NCBI GenBank assembly: GCA_039888615.1 | Contig: JBDQQS010000005.1 | Source: Flavimaribacter sp039888615 | GTDB taxonomy: Bacteria; Pseudomonadota; Alphaproteobacteria; Rhizobiales; Rhizobiaceae | DNA length: 64,000 bases | Direction: 5' to 3' (one strand) | In this document: positions 50,141-59,559 of the stretch, piece after piece | Layout: each line of letters opens with the position of its first letter | How positions within the stretch are numbered: position 1 is the first letter of the stretch | The notes under the pieces: model-generated | Seen by the model: only the letters and a program-made list of their open reading frames with translations | What the model was told of the DNA's origin: nothing | Databases searched by the model: none | Translations under genes and position numbers: made by a program

Positions 50141-51168
50141 ACATGATCGACTCCCAGGCGAAACGAACGACGACCGTGTCGCAGGATCCACCAGCATTTC
50201 TGCATGTCGACAATTTGCGCACGGAGATAACCTCAAGGCGAAGCGGTCGGGTGGTGCGCGCCGTGAACGGAGTCTCGTTTCGTCTGGAACGCGGCAGAAT
50301 ACTCGGGATCGTCGGGGAATCGGGTTGCGGCAAATCGATGACCGCCTATTCCATCATCAGGCTGCTGCCAAGATCCGCGCGGACGGTCGGAGGGTGCATA
50401 GAACTCGAAGGCGTCGATCTTCTCGCCCTTCGCGAAGGCGAAATGGCCAAGCTTCGCGGAACCCGGATCGCCATGATCTTCCAGGATCCGATGATGACCC
50501 TCGATCCGCTTTTCACCATCGGCGACCAGCTTTCCGAACCGTTGAGGAAGCACAAAGGACTATCGGGCGGGCCGCTGCGCGAGCGCATGCTCGAACTCCT
50601 TCGCCAGTTTTCGATTTCGTCGCCGGAAACGCGCCTGCGCCAGTATCCGCACGAACTGTCCGGCGGCATGCTGCAGCGTGTTGTCGGGGCTATTGCACTA
50701 GCGGCTGATCCGGAACTGGTGATCGCGGATGAACCAACGACAGCGCTCGACCCCACTGTCCAGGCGCAATATCTTGATTTGCTCGACAGCCTTAAGAAAA
50801 GCCGGGATCTGTCGCTGATTATCGTCACGCACGATTTCGGCGTCGCGGCGCGTCTTTGCGACGACATTCTGGTCATGTACGCCGGGCGCGCCGTGGAAAA
50901 AGCGCCTGTCGAGGCGGCGTTCGACACGCCGCTACATCCCTACACGCAAGCGCTGCTCAAGCTGGTGAACCTGTCCGATACGGATGGCGGAGACCATTTT
51001 GTTACGATCGAGGGCAGTCCGCCCGACCTCTCGGAGCCGATCGAAGGCTGCCCGTTCGCCCCGCGCTGCCCGCACAAGATGCCGATATGCGCCGATGAAG
51101 ATCCGCCGGAATTCGCCGTCGGTTCCGGCGCTGCCTCTTGCTGGCTCTATTCGGAGGCGGCGACATGA
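50137..51168 (+). CDS. ABC transporter ATP-binding protein, DppD/OppD type
   Basis: ATPase of 343 residues. Walker A GESGCGKS, Q-loop IFQDPMMTL, signature LSGGMLQRV, Walker B LVIADEPTTALD, then the C-terminal Cys-rich extension CPFAPRCPHKMPIC that holds an iron-sulfur cluster in OppD-type proteins. GTG start overlaps the upstream stop (GTGA). Its stop overlaps the next start (ATGA). Confidence 0.93.
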   Translation: MNMIDSQAKRTTTVSQDPPAFLHVDNLRTEITSRRSGRVVRAVNGVSFRLERGRILGIVGESGCGKSMTAYSIIRLLPRSARTVGGCIELEGVDLLALREGEMAKLRGTRIAMIFQDPMMTLDPLFTIGDQLSEPLRKHKGLSGGPLRERMLELLRQFSISSPETRLRQYPHELSGGMLQRVVGAIALAADPELVIADEPTTALDPTVQAQYLDLLDSLKKSRDLSLIIVTHDFGVAARLCDDILVMYAGRAVEKAPVEAAFDTPLHPYTQALLKLVNLSDTDGGDHFVTIEGSPPDLSEPIEGCPFAPRCPHKMPICADEDPPEFAVGSGAASCWLYSEAAT

Positions 51169-52166
51169 CGGTCAATGGCGACATTCTGCAGCTGGAGGAC
51201 GTTGCGAAGCATTTTTCCGTTCGTCGCAGTCCGTTTGCGCCGCGCCGCTCGATCCGCGCCGTCGACGGCGTCGACCTGACCGTAAGATCGGGAGAAACTC
51301 TTGGTCTGGTTGGCGAGTCGGGATGCGGGAAGTCCACTCTCGCCCGCTTGATTCTGAAACTCCATGACGTTTCCACAGGTCGCATCAGCTTCCTCGGACA
51401 GCAGGTTCACGACGCCCGCGGACGCAATCTCTCCCGGTATCGCAGGCAGGTACAGGCTGTGTTCCAGGACCCGTTCAGTTCGCTCAGTCCACGTATGACC
51501 GCCGGGCAGATCGTCGCGGAGCCGATGATCGTAAACGGCGGCCTATCGTCGCGTGAAACAGACGCGCGTGTCGCCGATCTCTTCGACAAGGTCGGATTGA
51601 ATCCCGCCTGGATGGAACGCTATCCGCATGAATTCAGCGGCGGCCAGCGCCAACGCATCGCCATCGCGCGTGGAATTTCCCTCAACCCGAAACTCCTCGT
51701 CCTCGACGAGCCCGTGTCTGCGCTGGATCTGTCGGTTAGAGCGCAGATCCTGAATCTTCTCAAGGATCTGCAACGGAACCTCGGGCTGAGCTACCTCCTG
51801 ATCTCCCACGATCTCCCGGTGGTTTCGCGCATATGCACCCGCATCGCCGTGATGTATCTGGGTCGTATCGTCGAAATCGGACCCGCCAGGGAAATCGTCG
51901 CCAATCCCCGTCATCCCTACACAAAGGCGCTGTTTTCTGCGGTGCTTCCTGAACATCCGCGCGCGCACCATCAACGCATCGAACTGGAAGGCGAAGTACC
52001 GTCGCCTCTCGATATCCCGTCCGGTTGCCGTTTCCGGACCCGCTGCCCGATCGCCGTCGAACGCTGCGGTGTTGAGTCGCCGGCCAACCTGATGATCAAC
52101 GGCGAGCATATGGCCGAATGCCGTTTCGCTATCGAAAAGCCAAACCATGGAGGAGAACTGAAGTGA
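51165..52166 (+). CDS. ABC transporter ATP-binding protein, DppF/OppF type
   Basis: ATPase of 333 residues pairing with the DppD-type protein. Walker A GESGCGKST, VFQDPFSSLSPRMT Q-loop, signature FSGGQRQRIAIARGI, Walker B LLVLDEPVSALD and the C-terminal CRFRTRCPIAVERC cluster motif. The ATG at 51165 overlaps the previous stop; GTG-type coupling follows at its end with the receptor gene (52163-52166). Confidence 0.93.
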   Translation: MTVNGDILQLEDVAKHFSVRRSPFAPRRSIRAVDGVDLTVRSGETLGLVGESGCGKSTLARLILKLHDVSTGRISFLGQQVHDARGRNLSRYRRQVQAVFQDPFSSLSPRMTAGQIVAEPMIVNGGLSSRETDARVADLFDKVGLNPAWMERYPHEFSGGQRQRIAIARGISLNPKLLVLDEPVSALDLSVRAQILNLLKDLQRNLGLSYLLISHDLPVVSRICTRIAVMYLGRIVEIGPAREIVANPRHPYTKALFSAVLPEHPRAHHQRIELEGEVPSPLDIPSGCRFRTRCPIAVERCGVESPANLMINGEHMAECRFAIEKPNHGGELK

Positions 52167-53695
52167 AAAAGCTGTTATTCAATACCGCCGTCGCCCTGGG
52201 CCTCACGCTGATGGCGGTTGCGCCGAACGCCGCTCAGGCGCAATCCGACGATACATTTTCCATCGCAACGCCGATCGAGCCGGACACGCTGGACGCCCTG
52301 AAAACCCGTCTTCCTCCGCTCGTCCTCGGTACGATGACCAACATAAACGAGCCGTTGATCGCAGCCGACGCCAATGGCGACCCGGTTCCCGGGATGGCCG
52401 ACTGGACAATTCTGGAAGACGGCAAGGTCATAGAATTCAAGATCAAGCCAGGCGTCAAATTCCACAACGGAGATCCCCTGACGGCCGAGGATATCAAGTT
52501 CAGCCAGGAACGTCAGGCCGAACTCAACAAGTTCTACGCGCGACAAATGGCGAGCTTCGACCATATCGAGATCGTCGACGATCAGACGATCCGCTTCGTC
52601 TTCAAGGAGCCCACGCCGGGATTTCTGAGGCAAAGAAGCCTGCTTATTGCGTCCAAGAAACATTTCGACGAAGCCGGGGAAGAAGTATTCACGCAAAATC
52701 CGATCGGGACCGGTCCCTATAAATTCGCCGGATACAAATTCGGAGAATATATCGATCTGGAAGCCTTCGACGATTATTGGGACGGCGCTCCGGAAATCAA
52801 GAAGGCGCGCATAGAGTTCATCAAGGATGACCAGACACGCGTCGCCAAGTTGCGTTCCGGCGAGGCTGATCTCATCATGCACGCTCCCATGGAATCGGTG
52901 AAGCCACTCGAGGGCGACGGTTACAAGACCTCCGGAGTGCCGGTTCATCCGACGCTTGCCGTTTATTTCCACACCCTCAATCCGAAGGCGCCCTGGTCCG
53001 ACATACGGGTGAGACAGGCGATCTCGAAAGCAATTGACGGAAACGCCATCGTGGATGGACTGCTGGGCGGCGTTCCCAACCGGTTTCCTGCGCTTGGGCC
53101 CGACGAAATCGGCTACGATCCCGACCTCAAGCTGCCGGAGTTCGATCCTGCCGCCGCAAAACAGTTGCTTGCGGACGCCGGCTATCCGGACGGGTTCACC
53201 ATGCCGATGTACTACATGTCGGGAGGCTACTCCGGGATCAAGGAAACGGCCGAAGCGATCGCGCTTTTTCTCAAGCCCATCGGCATCGATGTGGAACTGC
53301 AGGGTCTCGACCAGCTCAAGTCGGTCGAGATGCTGCGTGAACTGCACAACAATCCGGACGCCATGATGGTCGGCCTGCATCCCTTGACGATCGCCAGCAC
53401 CCCGGAAGCAGCCTATTCGATTGGCCTTTCCTTTGCGACGAGTTCGCCTTTCTCGATACACAACCAGGAAGGGGTCACCGAGCCAATCGTCAAGGGCCGT
53501 GTGACGATGGATGACGAGGAACGCGGCGAACTGATCCGGGAGGGGATCAGGGCGCTCTACGACAACGTTATCTACATTCCGATGTGGTCCAGCGTCTCCG
53601 TTTTCGCCATGAAGCCGGAGGTGTCCTATCAGGGCATCCCCCGGACGTCCGGCGGCGCCTGGCTGCGCATCAACGACATCGAGGTCGGCCAGTAG
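52163..53695 (+). CDS. ABC transporter substrate-binding protein, peptide/oligosaccharide (SBP_bac_5) type
   Basis: Periplasmic receptor of 510 residues. GTG start at 52163 with GGAGGAGAA ahead of it, giving a signal peptide ending PNAAQAQ. The mature part has TIEPDTLDALKT-like start, LEDGKVIEFKIKPGVKFHNGDPLTAEDIKFS (the family block) and DIRVRQAISKAIDGNAIVDGLLGG. Class 5 receptors bind peptides, nickel, or oligosaccharides and glycosides. With two sugar-acid dehydratases behind it, an oligosaccharide or sugar-acid conjugate is a fair inference. Confidence 0.9.
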   Translation: MKKLLFNTAVALGLTLMAVAPNAAQAQSDDTFSIATPIEPDTLDALKTRLPPLVLGTMTNINEPLIAADANGDPVPGMADWTILEDGKVIEFKIKPGVKFHNGDPLTAEDIKFSQERQAELNKFYARQMASFDHIEIVDDQTIRFVFKEPTPGFLRQRSLLIASKKHFDEAGEEVFTQNPIGTGPYKFAGYKFGEYIDLEAFDDYWDGAPEIKKARIEFIKDDQTRVAKLRSGEADLIMHAPMESVKPLEGDGYKTSGVPVHPTLAVYFHTLNPKAPWSDIRVRQAISKAIDGNAIVDGLLGGVPNRFPALGPDEIGYDPDLKLPEFDPAAAKQLLADAGYPDGFTMPMYYMSGGYSGIKETAEAIALFLKPIGIDVELQGLDQLKSVEMLRELHNNPDAMMVGLHPLTIASTPEAAYSIGLSFATSSPFSIHNQEGVTEPIVKGRVTMDDEERGELIREGIRALYDNVIYIPMWSSVSVFAMKPEVSYQGIPRTSGGAWLRINDIEVGQ

Positions 53696-53723
53696 GTCGG
53701 CCCCAACGCCAGAAGGAAGCCAG

Positions 53724-54899
53724 ATGCGCATAACCGGCATTGAGGATCTTCACGCCAGCGGAGGCAGGAAGACGATCTCGTTCCTGAAAATCACGACGGA
53801 CGAGGGCGTGACAGGATGGTCCGAGTTCAGCGAGTTCATCGGATCGAAAGGGCTCACCGCCCTGATCCGTGAGATCGCTCCCGGGCTCATCGGCGAGGAC
53901 CCCCGCGCCACCGGGCGTCTGTCTGCGATGTTCAAGGCAAAATCCCGCGTCGTGTCCGGCGGGCTGAATGCGCTCGCCTACGCCGCGATCGAGAACGCCT
54001 GCATCGACATCAAGGCAAAAGCGCTGGGCGTTCCGGTGTACGAACTCCTCGGAGGCGCGATCCGCGACCGCCTCCGGGTCTACTGGTCACACTGCGGAAC
54101 CTACCGCATTTCGACGCCGGAATTGTATGGCGCCCGACCGGTGCAATCGGCCGGGGACTTCGCCGGTCTCGGCAGAGAAGTCGTCGACAAGGGCGTCGGA
54201 GCGTTGAAGACAAATATCGTGATATTCGACGCGCCGAAACCGTTTGTCTATTTTGGCGGGTTCGGGGTCGGACCAGGCCACCCTGAACGGGATCTGCCGC
54301 AACCGGTGCTGACTGCTGCGGTCGACCAACTTTCCGCGTTGCGAGAAGGGGCGGGAAAGAACACGGCTATCATGCTCGACATCCTGTCGAATTTCAGACC
54401 TTCCGATTGCATCAGGCTGGCGCAGGCGCTCGAGCCGGTCGATCTCGCCTGGCTGGAACTGGACTTGCCCGATCCCGAAGCGGTTTGCGATATCCGGCGA
54501 TCGGTGCGCACGCCGATTGCTTCGCTGGAGACGTGTTACCATCGCGAGATGTATCGACCGTTTCTCGAAAAAAGAGCGGTCGATGTCGCGATAATCGATG
54601 TCATGTGGAACGGCATTTTCGAGTCCGTCAAGATCGCCGATCTGGCCGACGCATTCGATATCGGAGTGAGTTCCCATGCCTTCACCAGCCATCTGGCTCT
54701 GATGATGAGCGCGCATATGTGCGCAGCAATTCCCAACTATCGCTATGTCGAAATGGATTTCGACCAGCCGCCATGGAACGACGAACTGTTCCACACGCGG
54801 CCAATGGTCGAAAACGGTCACCTTCTGGTGCCGGACGGCCCGGGCTGGGGCATAGAGGTCAACGAGGACGCCGTTCGCGCCAATGCCACGGGGAACTGA
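53724..54899 (+). CDS. Enolase-superfamily dehydratase, MR type (first)
   Basis: Mandelate racemase-type barrel enzyme of 391 residues. Metal ligands D219 (MLDIL), E245 (WLELD) and E269 (ASLET) are present, and the D292/H318 acid-base dyad (IIDVMW, SSHAF) fits the MR subgroup. In the KxK element the second residue is Asn164 (ALKTN, 162-164) and not Lys, so the usual Lys base is missing and only the Asp-His dyad is there to act. The capping domain is at 1-120. Such enzymes typically dehydrate acid sugars. It is the sixth gene of the operon; a second enolase-type gene starts 4 bp after its stop. Confidence 0.88.
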   Translation: MRITGIEDLHASGGRKTISFLKITTDEGVTGWSEFSEFIGSKGLTALIREIAPGLIGEDPRATGRLSAMFKAKSRVVSGGLNALAYAAIENACIDIKAKALGVPVYELLGGAIRDRLRVYWSHCGTYRISTPELYGARPVQSAGDFAGLGREVVDKGVGALKTNIVIFDAPKPFVYFGGFGVGPGHPERDLPQPVLTAAVDQLSALREGAGKNTAIMLDILSNFRPSDCIRLAQALEPVDLAWLELDLPDPEAVCDIRRSVRTPIASLETCYHREMYRPFLEKRAVDVAIIDVMWNGIFESVKIADLADAFDIGVSSHAFTSHLALMMSAHMCAAIPNYRYVEMDFDQPPWNDELFHTRPMVENGHLLVPDGPGWGIEVNEDAVRANATGN

Positions 54900-54903
54900 T
54901 GCG

Positions 54904-56031
54904 ATGATTGTCGAATCTGTGGAGGCCTTGCCGGTCGCCATGCCGCTGCCCGCCGATTATTCCTTTCGCGCGGGACCATTCCGTTTCGCCGGATTTCGGT
55001 CGGCCGTCGTCGTCAAGGTGACGACGCGTGACGGGATTGTGGGTTGGGGCGAGGCGATGAACGCGCGTTCGACACAGGCCATCGCGACCCTGATCAACCG
55101 CACGCTTGGCGATCTCGTTGTCGGCGAGGACGCCTCCGCCGTTAATGCTATTTGGGACAAGGTCTATAGGTCGTGCATAAAGACGTCCGGAGCCGACGCC
55201 GGTTTCACCATCGGATTGAGCGGCATAGACATGGCGCTTTGGGACATCCGCGGCAAAGCCGCCAGCCTGCCGCTCTACCGGTTGCTGGGAGGCCGGTCCA
55301 GCAAGGTAAAAGCATATGCCGGAGGTCTCTCCCTCGGCTTCGAGCCGCCGGAAAAGCTGGCCGAAGAGGCGCTTGGTCTCGTGGAACAGGGCTTTCGGGC
55401 GCTCAAGCTGAGGGCCGGCGACACGCTGGACATGGATATCGCCCGCGCCCGTAAAGTGCGGGAAAGCCTGCCAGACTCCGTGAGCCTGATGATAGACGCC
55501 AATACGCTCTATTCCCTTGAGGACTGCCGGATCGCCGCGCCCCGGTTCGCCGAGATGGGCTTTCTGTGGCTGGAAGAACCCTTTCCTCCGCACAACCTCG
55601 CCGCCTACCGACGCGCCGGACACTTCGCAAATATCGCGTTAGCCGCAGGGGAGAACCATTTTACGCGCTATGATTTTCACGAGCTTCTGAATATCGATGC
55701 GATTGCTCACGTGCAGCCGGACCTGTCGAAGTGCGGCGGCATCACCGAAGCTTTGCGCATCGCCTCAATGGCGTCTGCGCGGCACGTGCCGCTGTCGCCG
55801 CACAGCGCCTCCACGAGTCTGAACTATGCGGCCAGCATCCATCTGCTCTCGGCCATCGACAATCCCGGCTGGTTCGAGGCTGACGCGTCGGCCGCCAATC
55901 CCCTGCATCATGACATCGGCACAAAGCCCTACGAGATCGAAGATGACGGCACAGTGCGCCCCTTGGAGGGGCCTGGAATCGGCGTCGAGATCGACGAGGA
56001 CCGACTGCGGGCTCATGTGCTGACAAACTGA
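54904..56031 (+). CDS. Enolase-superfamily dehydratase/epimerase, MR type (second)
   Basis: Enzyme of 375 residues, only distantly like the previous one. Metal ligands D198 (LMIDAN), E224 (LWLEEPF) and E250 (AAGE), and the D273/H300 dyad (QPDL, LSPH), line up with D195, E221, E247, D270 and H297 of mandelate racemase. The KxK base is altered to K168-L-R170. The start at 54904 lies 4 bp after the preceding stop. It probably acts on an acid sugar derived from the imported substrate; exact reaction not readable. Confidence 0.88.
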   Translation: MIVESVEALPVAMPLPADYSFRAGPFRFAGFRSAVVVKVTTRDGIVGWGEAMNARSTQAIATLINRTLGDLVVGEDASAVNAIWDKVYRSCIKTSGADAGFTIGLSGIDMALWDIRGKAASLPLYRLLGGRSSKVKAYAGGLSLGFEPPEKLAEEALGLVEQGFRALKLRAGDTLDMDIARARKVRESLPDSVSLMIDANTLYSLEDCRIAAPRFAEMGFLWLEEPFPPHNLAAYRRAGHFANIALAAGENHFTRYDFHELLNIDAIAHVQPDLSKCGGITEALRIASMASARHVPLSPHSASTSLNYAASIHLLSAIDNPGWFEADASAANPLHHDIGTKPYEIEDDGTVRPLEGPGIGVEIDEDRLRAHVLTN

Positions 56032-56044
56032 CCTGGAGGCCCAT

Positions 56045-57031
56045 TTGTCGCGCATCGTATCCTTTCCGCTGATCGCCCGCGATCTGATCAATGGCAGGCT
56101 GGCCGGGTTGGAAGGCCTGGATCTTGTCACCGTTGATCGTCTGGAAGAGATCGCAAGCAAGCTGGACGGTGCGGACGCACTGATCATGCCGGGCGGAGAA
56201 GCGCATTACAGCGTTGAAATTGCCCGAGCGGTGAGGGAGAAGGCGAAAGACCTGCGCTGGATACAACTGACCTCCGCTGGCTATGACGGTCTCGTCGCCT
56301 TTGGTGTTCCGGACGGGGTGATCGTCACGGGAAACGGCGGCGCGCTTGCAGTTCCCGTCGCCGAGCATGCGATGGCGCTGCTGCTGTCGCTCTCCCGCCG
56401 CTTGCACGAAAATGTCCAAAACCAGATGCGACGGACCTGGGAGCGCAATACGCAAACTCCGGTAAAAAGCCTGGACGGCTCCACGGTTCTTGTTGCGGGG
56501 TTCGGGTCCATCGGGCGTGAGGTCGCGCGACGGGCAAAGGCCTTCAACATGCACGTCATCGGAATGCGGCGGACACCGACGCCGGATGAAATGGCGGACG
56601 AAATCGTGGGAATGGATGATCTCAAGCCGGCTCTCAAACGGGCGGACGCGATCATTCTCTGTCTTCCTTTGAACGATGCGACACACCAGATCATCAACCG
56701 GGAGACGCTCGCCGCCTGCAAGCCGGATTCATGGATCATCAATGTCGGTCGCGGTGGACTGATCGACACCGAAGCTCTGATGGACGCTCTGCAAAACGGG
56801 ATGCTTGGTGGCGCAGGTCTGGATGTGACCGAACCGGAACCCGTACCCGCCGACCACCCACTCTGGGCAACGCCGAACGTCATAATTTCCCCCCATGTCG
56901 GCGGCGGTGGCAGTCGAAAGAGTTATGAGCGCATTGCTGATACGGTTACTGAGAACGCGCGCCGCTTTATTGCCGGAGAGGACTTACAAGAACTGATTGA
57001 TTTACGCGTCATGGTCTCCGGCCATTCTTAG
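56045..57031 (+). CDS. D-2-hydroxyacid dehydrogenase
   Basis: NAD-dependent dehydrogenase of 328 residues, D-isomer type. The cofactor motif is VLVAGFGSIGREVARRA (near 148-165); catalytic Arg in NVGRGGLIDTEALMDAL, Glu in TEPEPVPADHPLW and His in ISPHVGGG. It starts with TTG, with GGAGG 8 bp before it. It ends the eight-gene operon, consistent with oxidising or reducing a 2-hydroxy/2-oxo acid from the two dehydratases. Confidence 0.9.
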   Translation: MSRIVSFPLIARDLINGRLAGLEGLDLVTVDRLEEIASKLDGADALIMPGGEAHYSVEIARAVREKAKDLRWIQLTSAGYDGLVAFGVPDGVIVTGNGGALAVPVAEHAMALLLSLSRRLHENVQNQMRRTWERNTQTPVKSLDGSTVLVAGFGSIGREVARRAKAFNMHVIGMRRTPTPDEMADEIVGMDDLKPALKRADAIILCLPLNDATHQIINRETLAACKPDSWIINVGRGGLIDTEALMDALQNGMLGGAGLDVTEPEPVPADHPLWATPNVIISPHVGGGGSRKSYERIADTVTENARRFIAGEDLQELIDLRVMVSGHS

Positions 57032-57339
57032 CATGGAACTATTTTTAGCTCGCTATTGATAATCGTTGACTCCCAGACAGAGTCAGAACGGTGAAACTTG
57101 GCACGTTTTCGCCGATTCATCCGTGCCGCAATCCGAACAGCGCGGAGTATTTTGAATGTCTGCTTTGCCTTAGAGTTGATCAGAATCCCGAAGGTCTCTT
57201 TCCGGCCCCAAAGCAGCCAGGCTCGAATTCGCCCTCACTCCAGTCGCGGGTCCCATAGTGCGGGCATTCCGCAAAACGGTGACATCGGAAAATGAAGTGC
57301 TAATGGAATCCGCATGTGCGTGCACATTCTTTACGAATC
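57032..57339. other. Intergenic region between operon end and SDR genes
   Basis: 308 bp without a supported gene. A 6-bp inverted repeat TGACTC/GAGTCA at 57067-57085 has no T-run. Convergent operons end on both sides. Confidence 0.4.
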
Positions 57340-58113
57340 CTATGCACTCAAAAGTGTGCGTCCGCCATCAACCAGCAAAAGGTGCCCCGTCACGAAACCA
57401 GCATCCGGACTGGACAGATAATGGAAAGCCGCGGCGATATCTTCAGGAGCGCCTTTCCTTCGAATTGGCTGGACATTTGCGGTTTTCTCGATTCCTGCAG
57501 AACCGAGGGAGTTCACATCGTCCAGCGTCTGCGGCGTTTCGATTATTCCGGGAGCCACTGCATTGACCGTTATTCCCGATGGGCCGACTTCAGCCGCCAG
57601 TGAGCGGATCATTCCCACGATACCCGATTTTGCGGCCGAGTAGTGAACATGCTCTTCCCATGCTTCGAACGGACCGGCAACTGACGATGTCGCCAGAAGA
57701 CGCCCGTATCCGCGTTCGGACATGTGTGGCAAGACAGCCCGGAAAAGGCGCCAGACCCCATGCAGATTGACATTCAATGTCGTTCTCCAGGCGTCGTCAT
57801 CCAGTTCGGCGACGGAATGTCGGCGCGCGATCGCCGCATTTGCAACGGCAATATCAACCCGTCCATAAGTGGAAAGAGCCCTGGCAACCAGATTGTTGAC
57901 CGACTCCGTCGACGTGACATCTGTTTCCACAAGGATTGCCTTTGCATCGACCTTGCGGACATCTTCAAGAACGGCATCGGCGTTGTGACCGTCCGGAGAA
58001 TGCACGGCAAGAACAAGATTGGCTCCGGCGCGCGCCAATCGGCGCGTCGTGGCCGCCCCGATTCCGGAGGCCGCGCCAGTGACAATTGCTGTCTGTCCAC
58101 GCAGATCGAACAT
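57340..58113 (-). CDS. SDR-family dehydrogenase
   Basis: Classical SDR of 257 residues with VTGAASGIGAATTRRLA, a Ser in ATSSVAG, YSAAK and LLVDGGRTLL. The start at 58113 has AAAGGAA upstream; an ATG 24 bp earlier is possible. It is the last gene of the leftward unit GntR - DUF1185 - SDR - SDR. Oxidation of a sugar or polyol is likely. Confidence 0.88.
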   Translation of the reverse strand: MFDLRGQTAIVTGAASGIGAATTRRLARAGANLVLAVHSPDGHNADAVLEDVRKVDAKAILVETDVTSTESVNNLVARALSTYGRVDIAVANAAIARRHSVAELDDDAWRTTLNVNLHGVWRLFRAVLPHMSERGYGRLLATSSVAGPFEAWEEHVHYSAAKSGIVGMIRSLAAEVGPSGITVNAVAPGIIETPQTLDDVNSLGSAGIEKTANVQPIRRKGAPEDIAAAFHYLSSPDAGFVTGHLLLVDGGRTLLSA

Positions 58114-58141
58114 CTCATGATTCCTTTCTGCCGTCATTGGC

Positions 58142-58942
58142 TCAATAAGCGGTCCAGCCGCCATCGACTGCGAGCACATGTCCGGACACGAAACTGCAGT
58201 CGTCCGAGGCCAGAAAGAGCGCTGCTCCGGCCACATCTTCCGGCCGGCCCAGGCGGGGATATGGCGTTCTCGCCAGGGAATATTCGGTAGCCGCGTCGAC
58301 GGCGCCGTGCGCCAGATAATCTGCTTCACCCGGCTGACGGCCCGTGATGATGCGACCGGGCGCCAAGGCGTTCACAATGATCCCTTTGCGTGCATAATCC
58401 ACGGCCAGTTGTCGCGTCATATGGGCAATTCCGGCTTTCGCCACCGCATAGCTCAAATGGCCGGGCGGCGCGGTGATACCGAGCTGTGACGCCATGTTGA
58501 TGATGCGGCCACGAATTTCGCTTCTTGCTTCCTGATTAAGCATTCCTGTTATTGCCGCGCGATTGACGAGGTAATGACTTCGAAGGTTGACGTCCATGTC
58601 GGCGTCCCAGCTTTCAGCGCCTGTTTCCATAATAGGATGGCCCCGAAAGACGCCGGCGTTGCTGACCACTATATCTATACGGCCCAACGTTTTTCTGACC
58701 TGGTCGAACAAGGCAGAGACATCCTCCTCGTTCGTAACATCGGCCCGGTGGAATCCGGAAACGCCGCCTTCATTGGAAATCATCTCGTGGGTCGGCATAT
58801 AATCCGGCGTGGAGCCGGTCGGAGTTGCTGCAAGGTCTGCGACAAGAACGCGAGCGCCCTCGCGTCCGAACCGAAGCGCGATTGCCCGCCCGATTCCAGC
58901 GGCCGCCCCGGTTATGACAGCTGTGCGTCCTTCGAGCCGCAT
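58142..58942 (-). CDS. SDR-family dehydrogenase
   Basis: Classical SDR of 266 residues: VITGAAAGIGRAIALRFG, SNAGVF, Ser in NMASQLG, YAVAK and AVDGGWTAY at the end. It has a longer loop at about 42-58 (TPTGSTPDYMPTHEMI) than most. It lies 2 bp from the DUF1185 gene and 28 bp from the next SDR. Substrate likely a sugar or sugar acid. Confidence 0.9.
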   Translation of the reverse strand: MRLEGRTAVITGAAAGIGRAIALRFGREGARVLVADLAATPTGSTPDYMPTHEMISNEGGVSGFHRADVTNEEDVSALFDQVRKTLGRIDIVVSNAGVFRGHPIMETGAESWDADMDVNLRSHYLVNRAAITGMLNQEARSEIRGRIINMASQLGITAPPGHLSYAVAKAGIAHMTRQLAVDYARKGIIVNALAPGRIITGRQPGEADYLAHGAVDAATEYSLARTPYPRLGRPEDVAGAALFLASDDCSFVSGHVLAVDGGWTAY

Positions 58943-58944
58943 GA

Positions 58945-59559
58945 TCAGGTCAACCCATCCATTCCGCGAACGTCCTCACGCTGCAGGCCGCCAAGCCGGG
59001 CGTGAAGTCTTCCGCGTGTCGCGAACGCCCAGATCACCAAAATTTCGTCGCGCCGCGGCGCGTCCGAAAACATGGTGCTGATGGTGTCGTAGTGGGAACG
59101 GACATAAAGCGCGTCCTTGAATGCCAGCGGAATATCGATTGTGGCGCCCGGGGCGCCGATTTTTCCGGTTGACGGCACCCAGGCCTTGCCGCCGCCAATC
59201 GACTCCCTGACCGGATTGGCGCCGAATGTGGTCAAGAAAGCGTTTCCGTGTTCGTACTCGCCATCCATCCCGACCAGGCAGGCTTTGCCGTAGCTCTCGA
59301 CGGTTTCTCCGAAGAGCAGGGCATTGGCCCTGCGGCCGAATTCCTCGCCCAACTTGTCGGAGCGATCAATGATATCGCTCAAATCCTCGCTGTAGCGGCC
59401 GGCATAAGGGTTTCGGATCGCTGCCGCAATCACTGCTTTAACAACTGGCTCTCCATCTGCGGGCTTGCCTGTCTCGTTAAGAAGGGTTTCCTCGCGCTGG
59501 GTAAACCATTTGCGAATCGAATACCCCGCGAAATTTCCCGTTTCGTCCGATGTGCTCAT
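58945..59559 (-). CDS. DUF1185 (amino acid synthesis) family protein
   Basis: Protein of 204 residues. IRKWFTQREETLLNETGKPAD, AAIRNPYAGRYSEDL, YGKACLVGMDGEYEHGNAFLTTFG and DAPRRDEILVIWAFATRGR are the conserved blocks of the DUF1185 family. Structures exist but the chemistry is not known. It overlaps the GntR gene by 4 bp (ATGA) and the SDR gene follows within 2 bp, so it is a full member of this catabolic operon. Confidence 0.85.
   Translation of the reverse strand: MSTSDETGNFAGYSIRKWFTQREETLLNETGKPADGEPVVKAVIAAAIRNPYAGRYSEDLSDIIDRSDKLGEEFGRRANALLFGETVESYGKACLVGMDGEYEHGNAFLTTFGANPVRESIGGGKAWVPSTGKIGAPGATIDIPLAFKDALYVRSHYDTISTMFSDAPRRDEILVIWAFATRGRLHARLGGLQREDVRGMDGLT

Noticed and set aside
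52175..53740. 521-codon open frame on the minus strand
   Set aside because: It is antisense to the class 5 receptor gene and has no recognisable motif or start signal.
57067..57085. Hairpin after the hydroxyacid dehydrogenase gene as a terminator
   Set aside because: The stem is 6 bp and no T-run follows on either strand.
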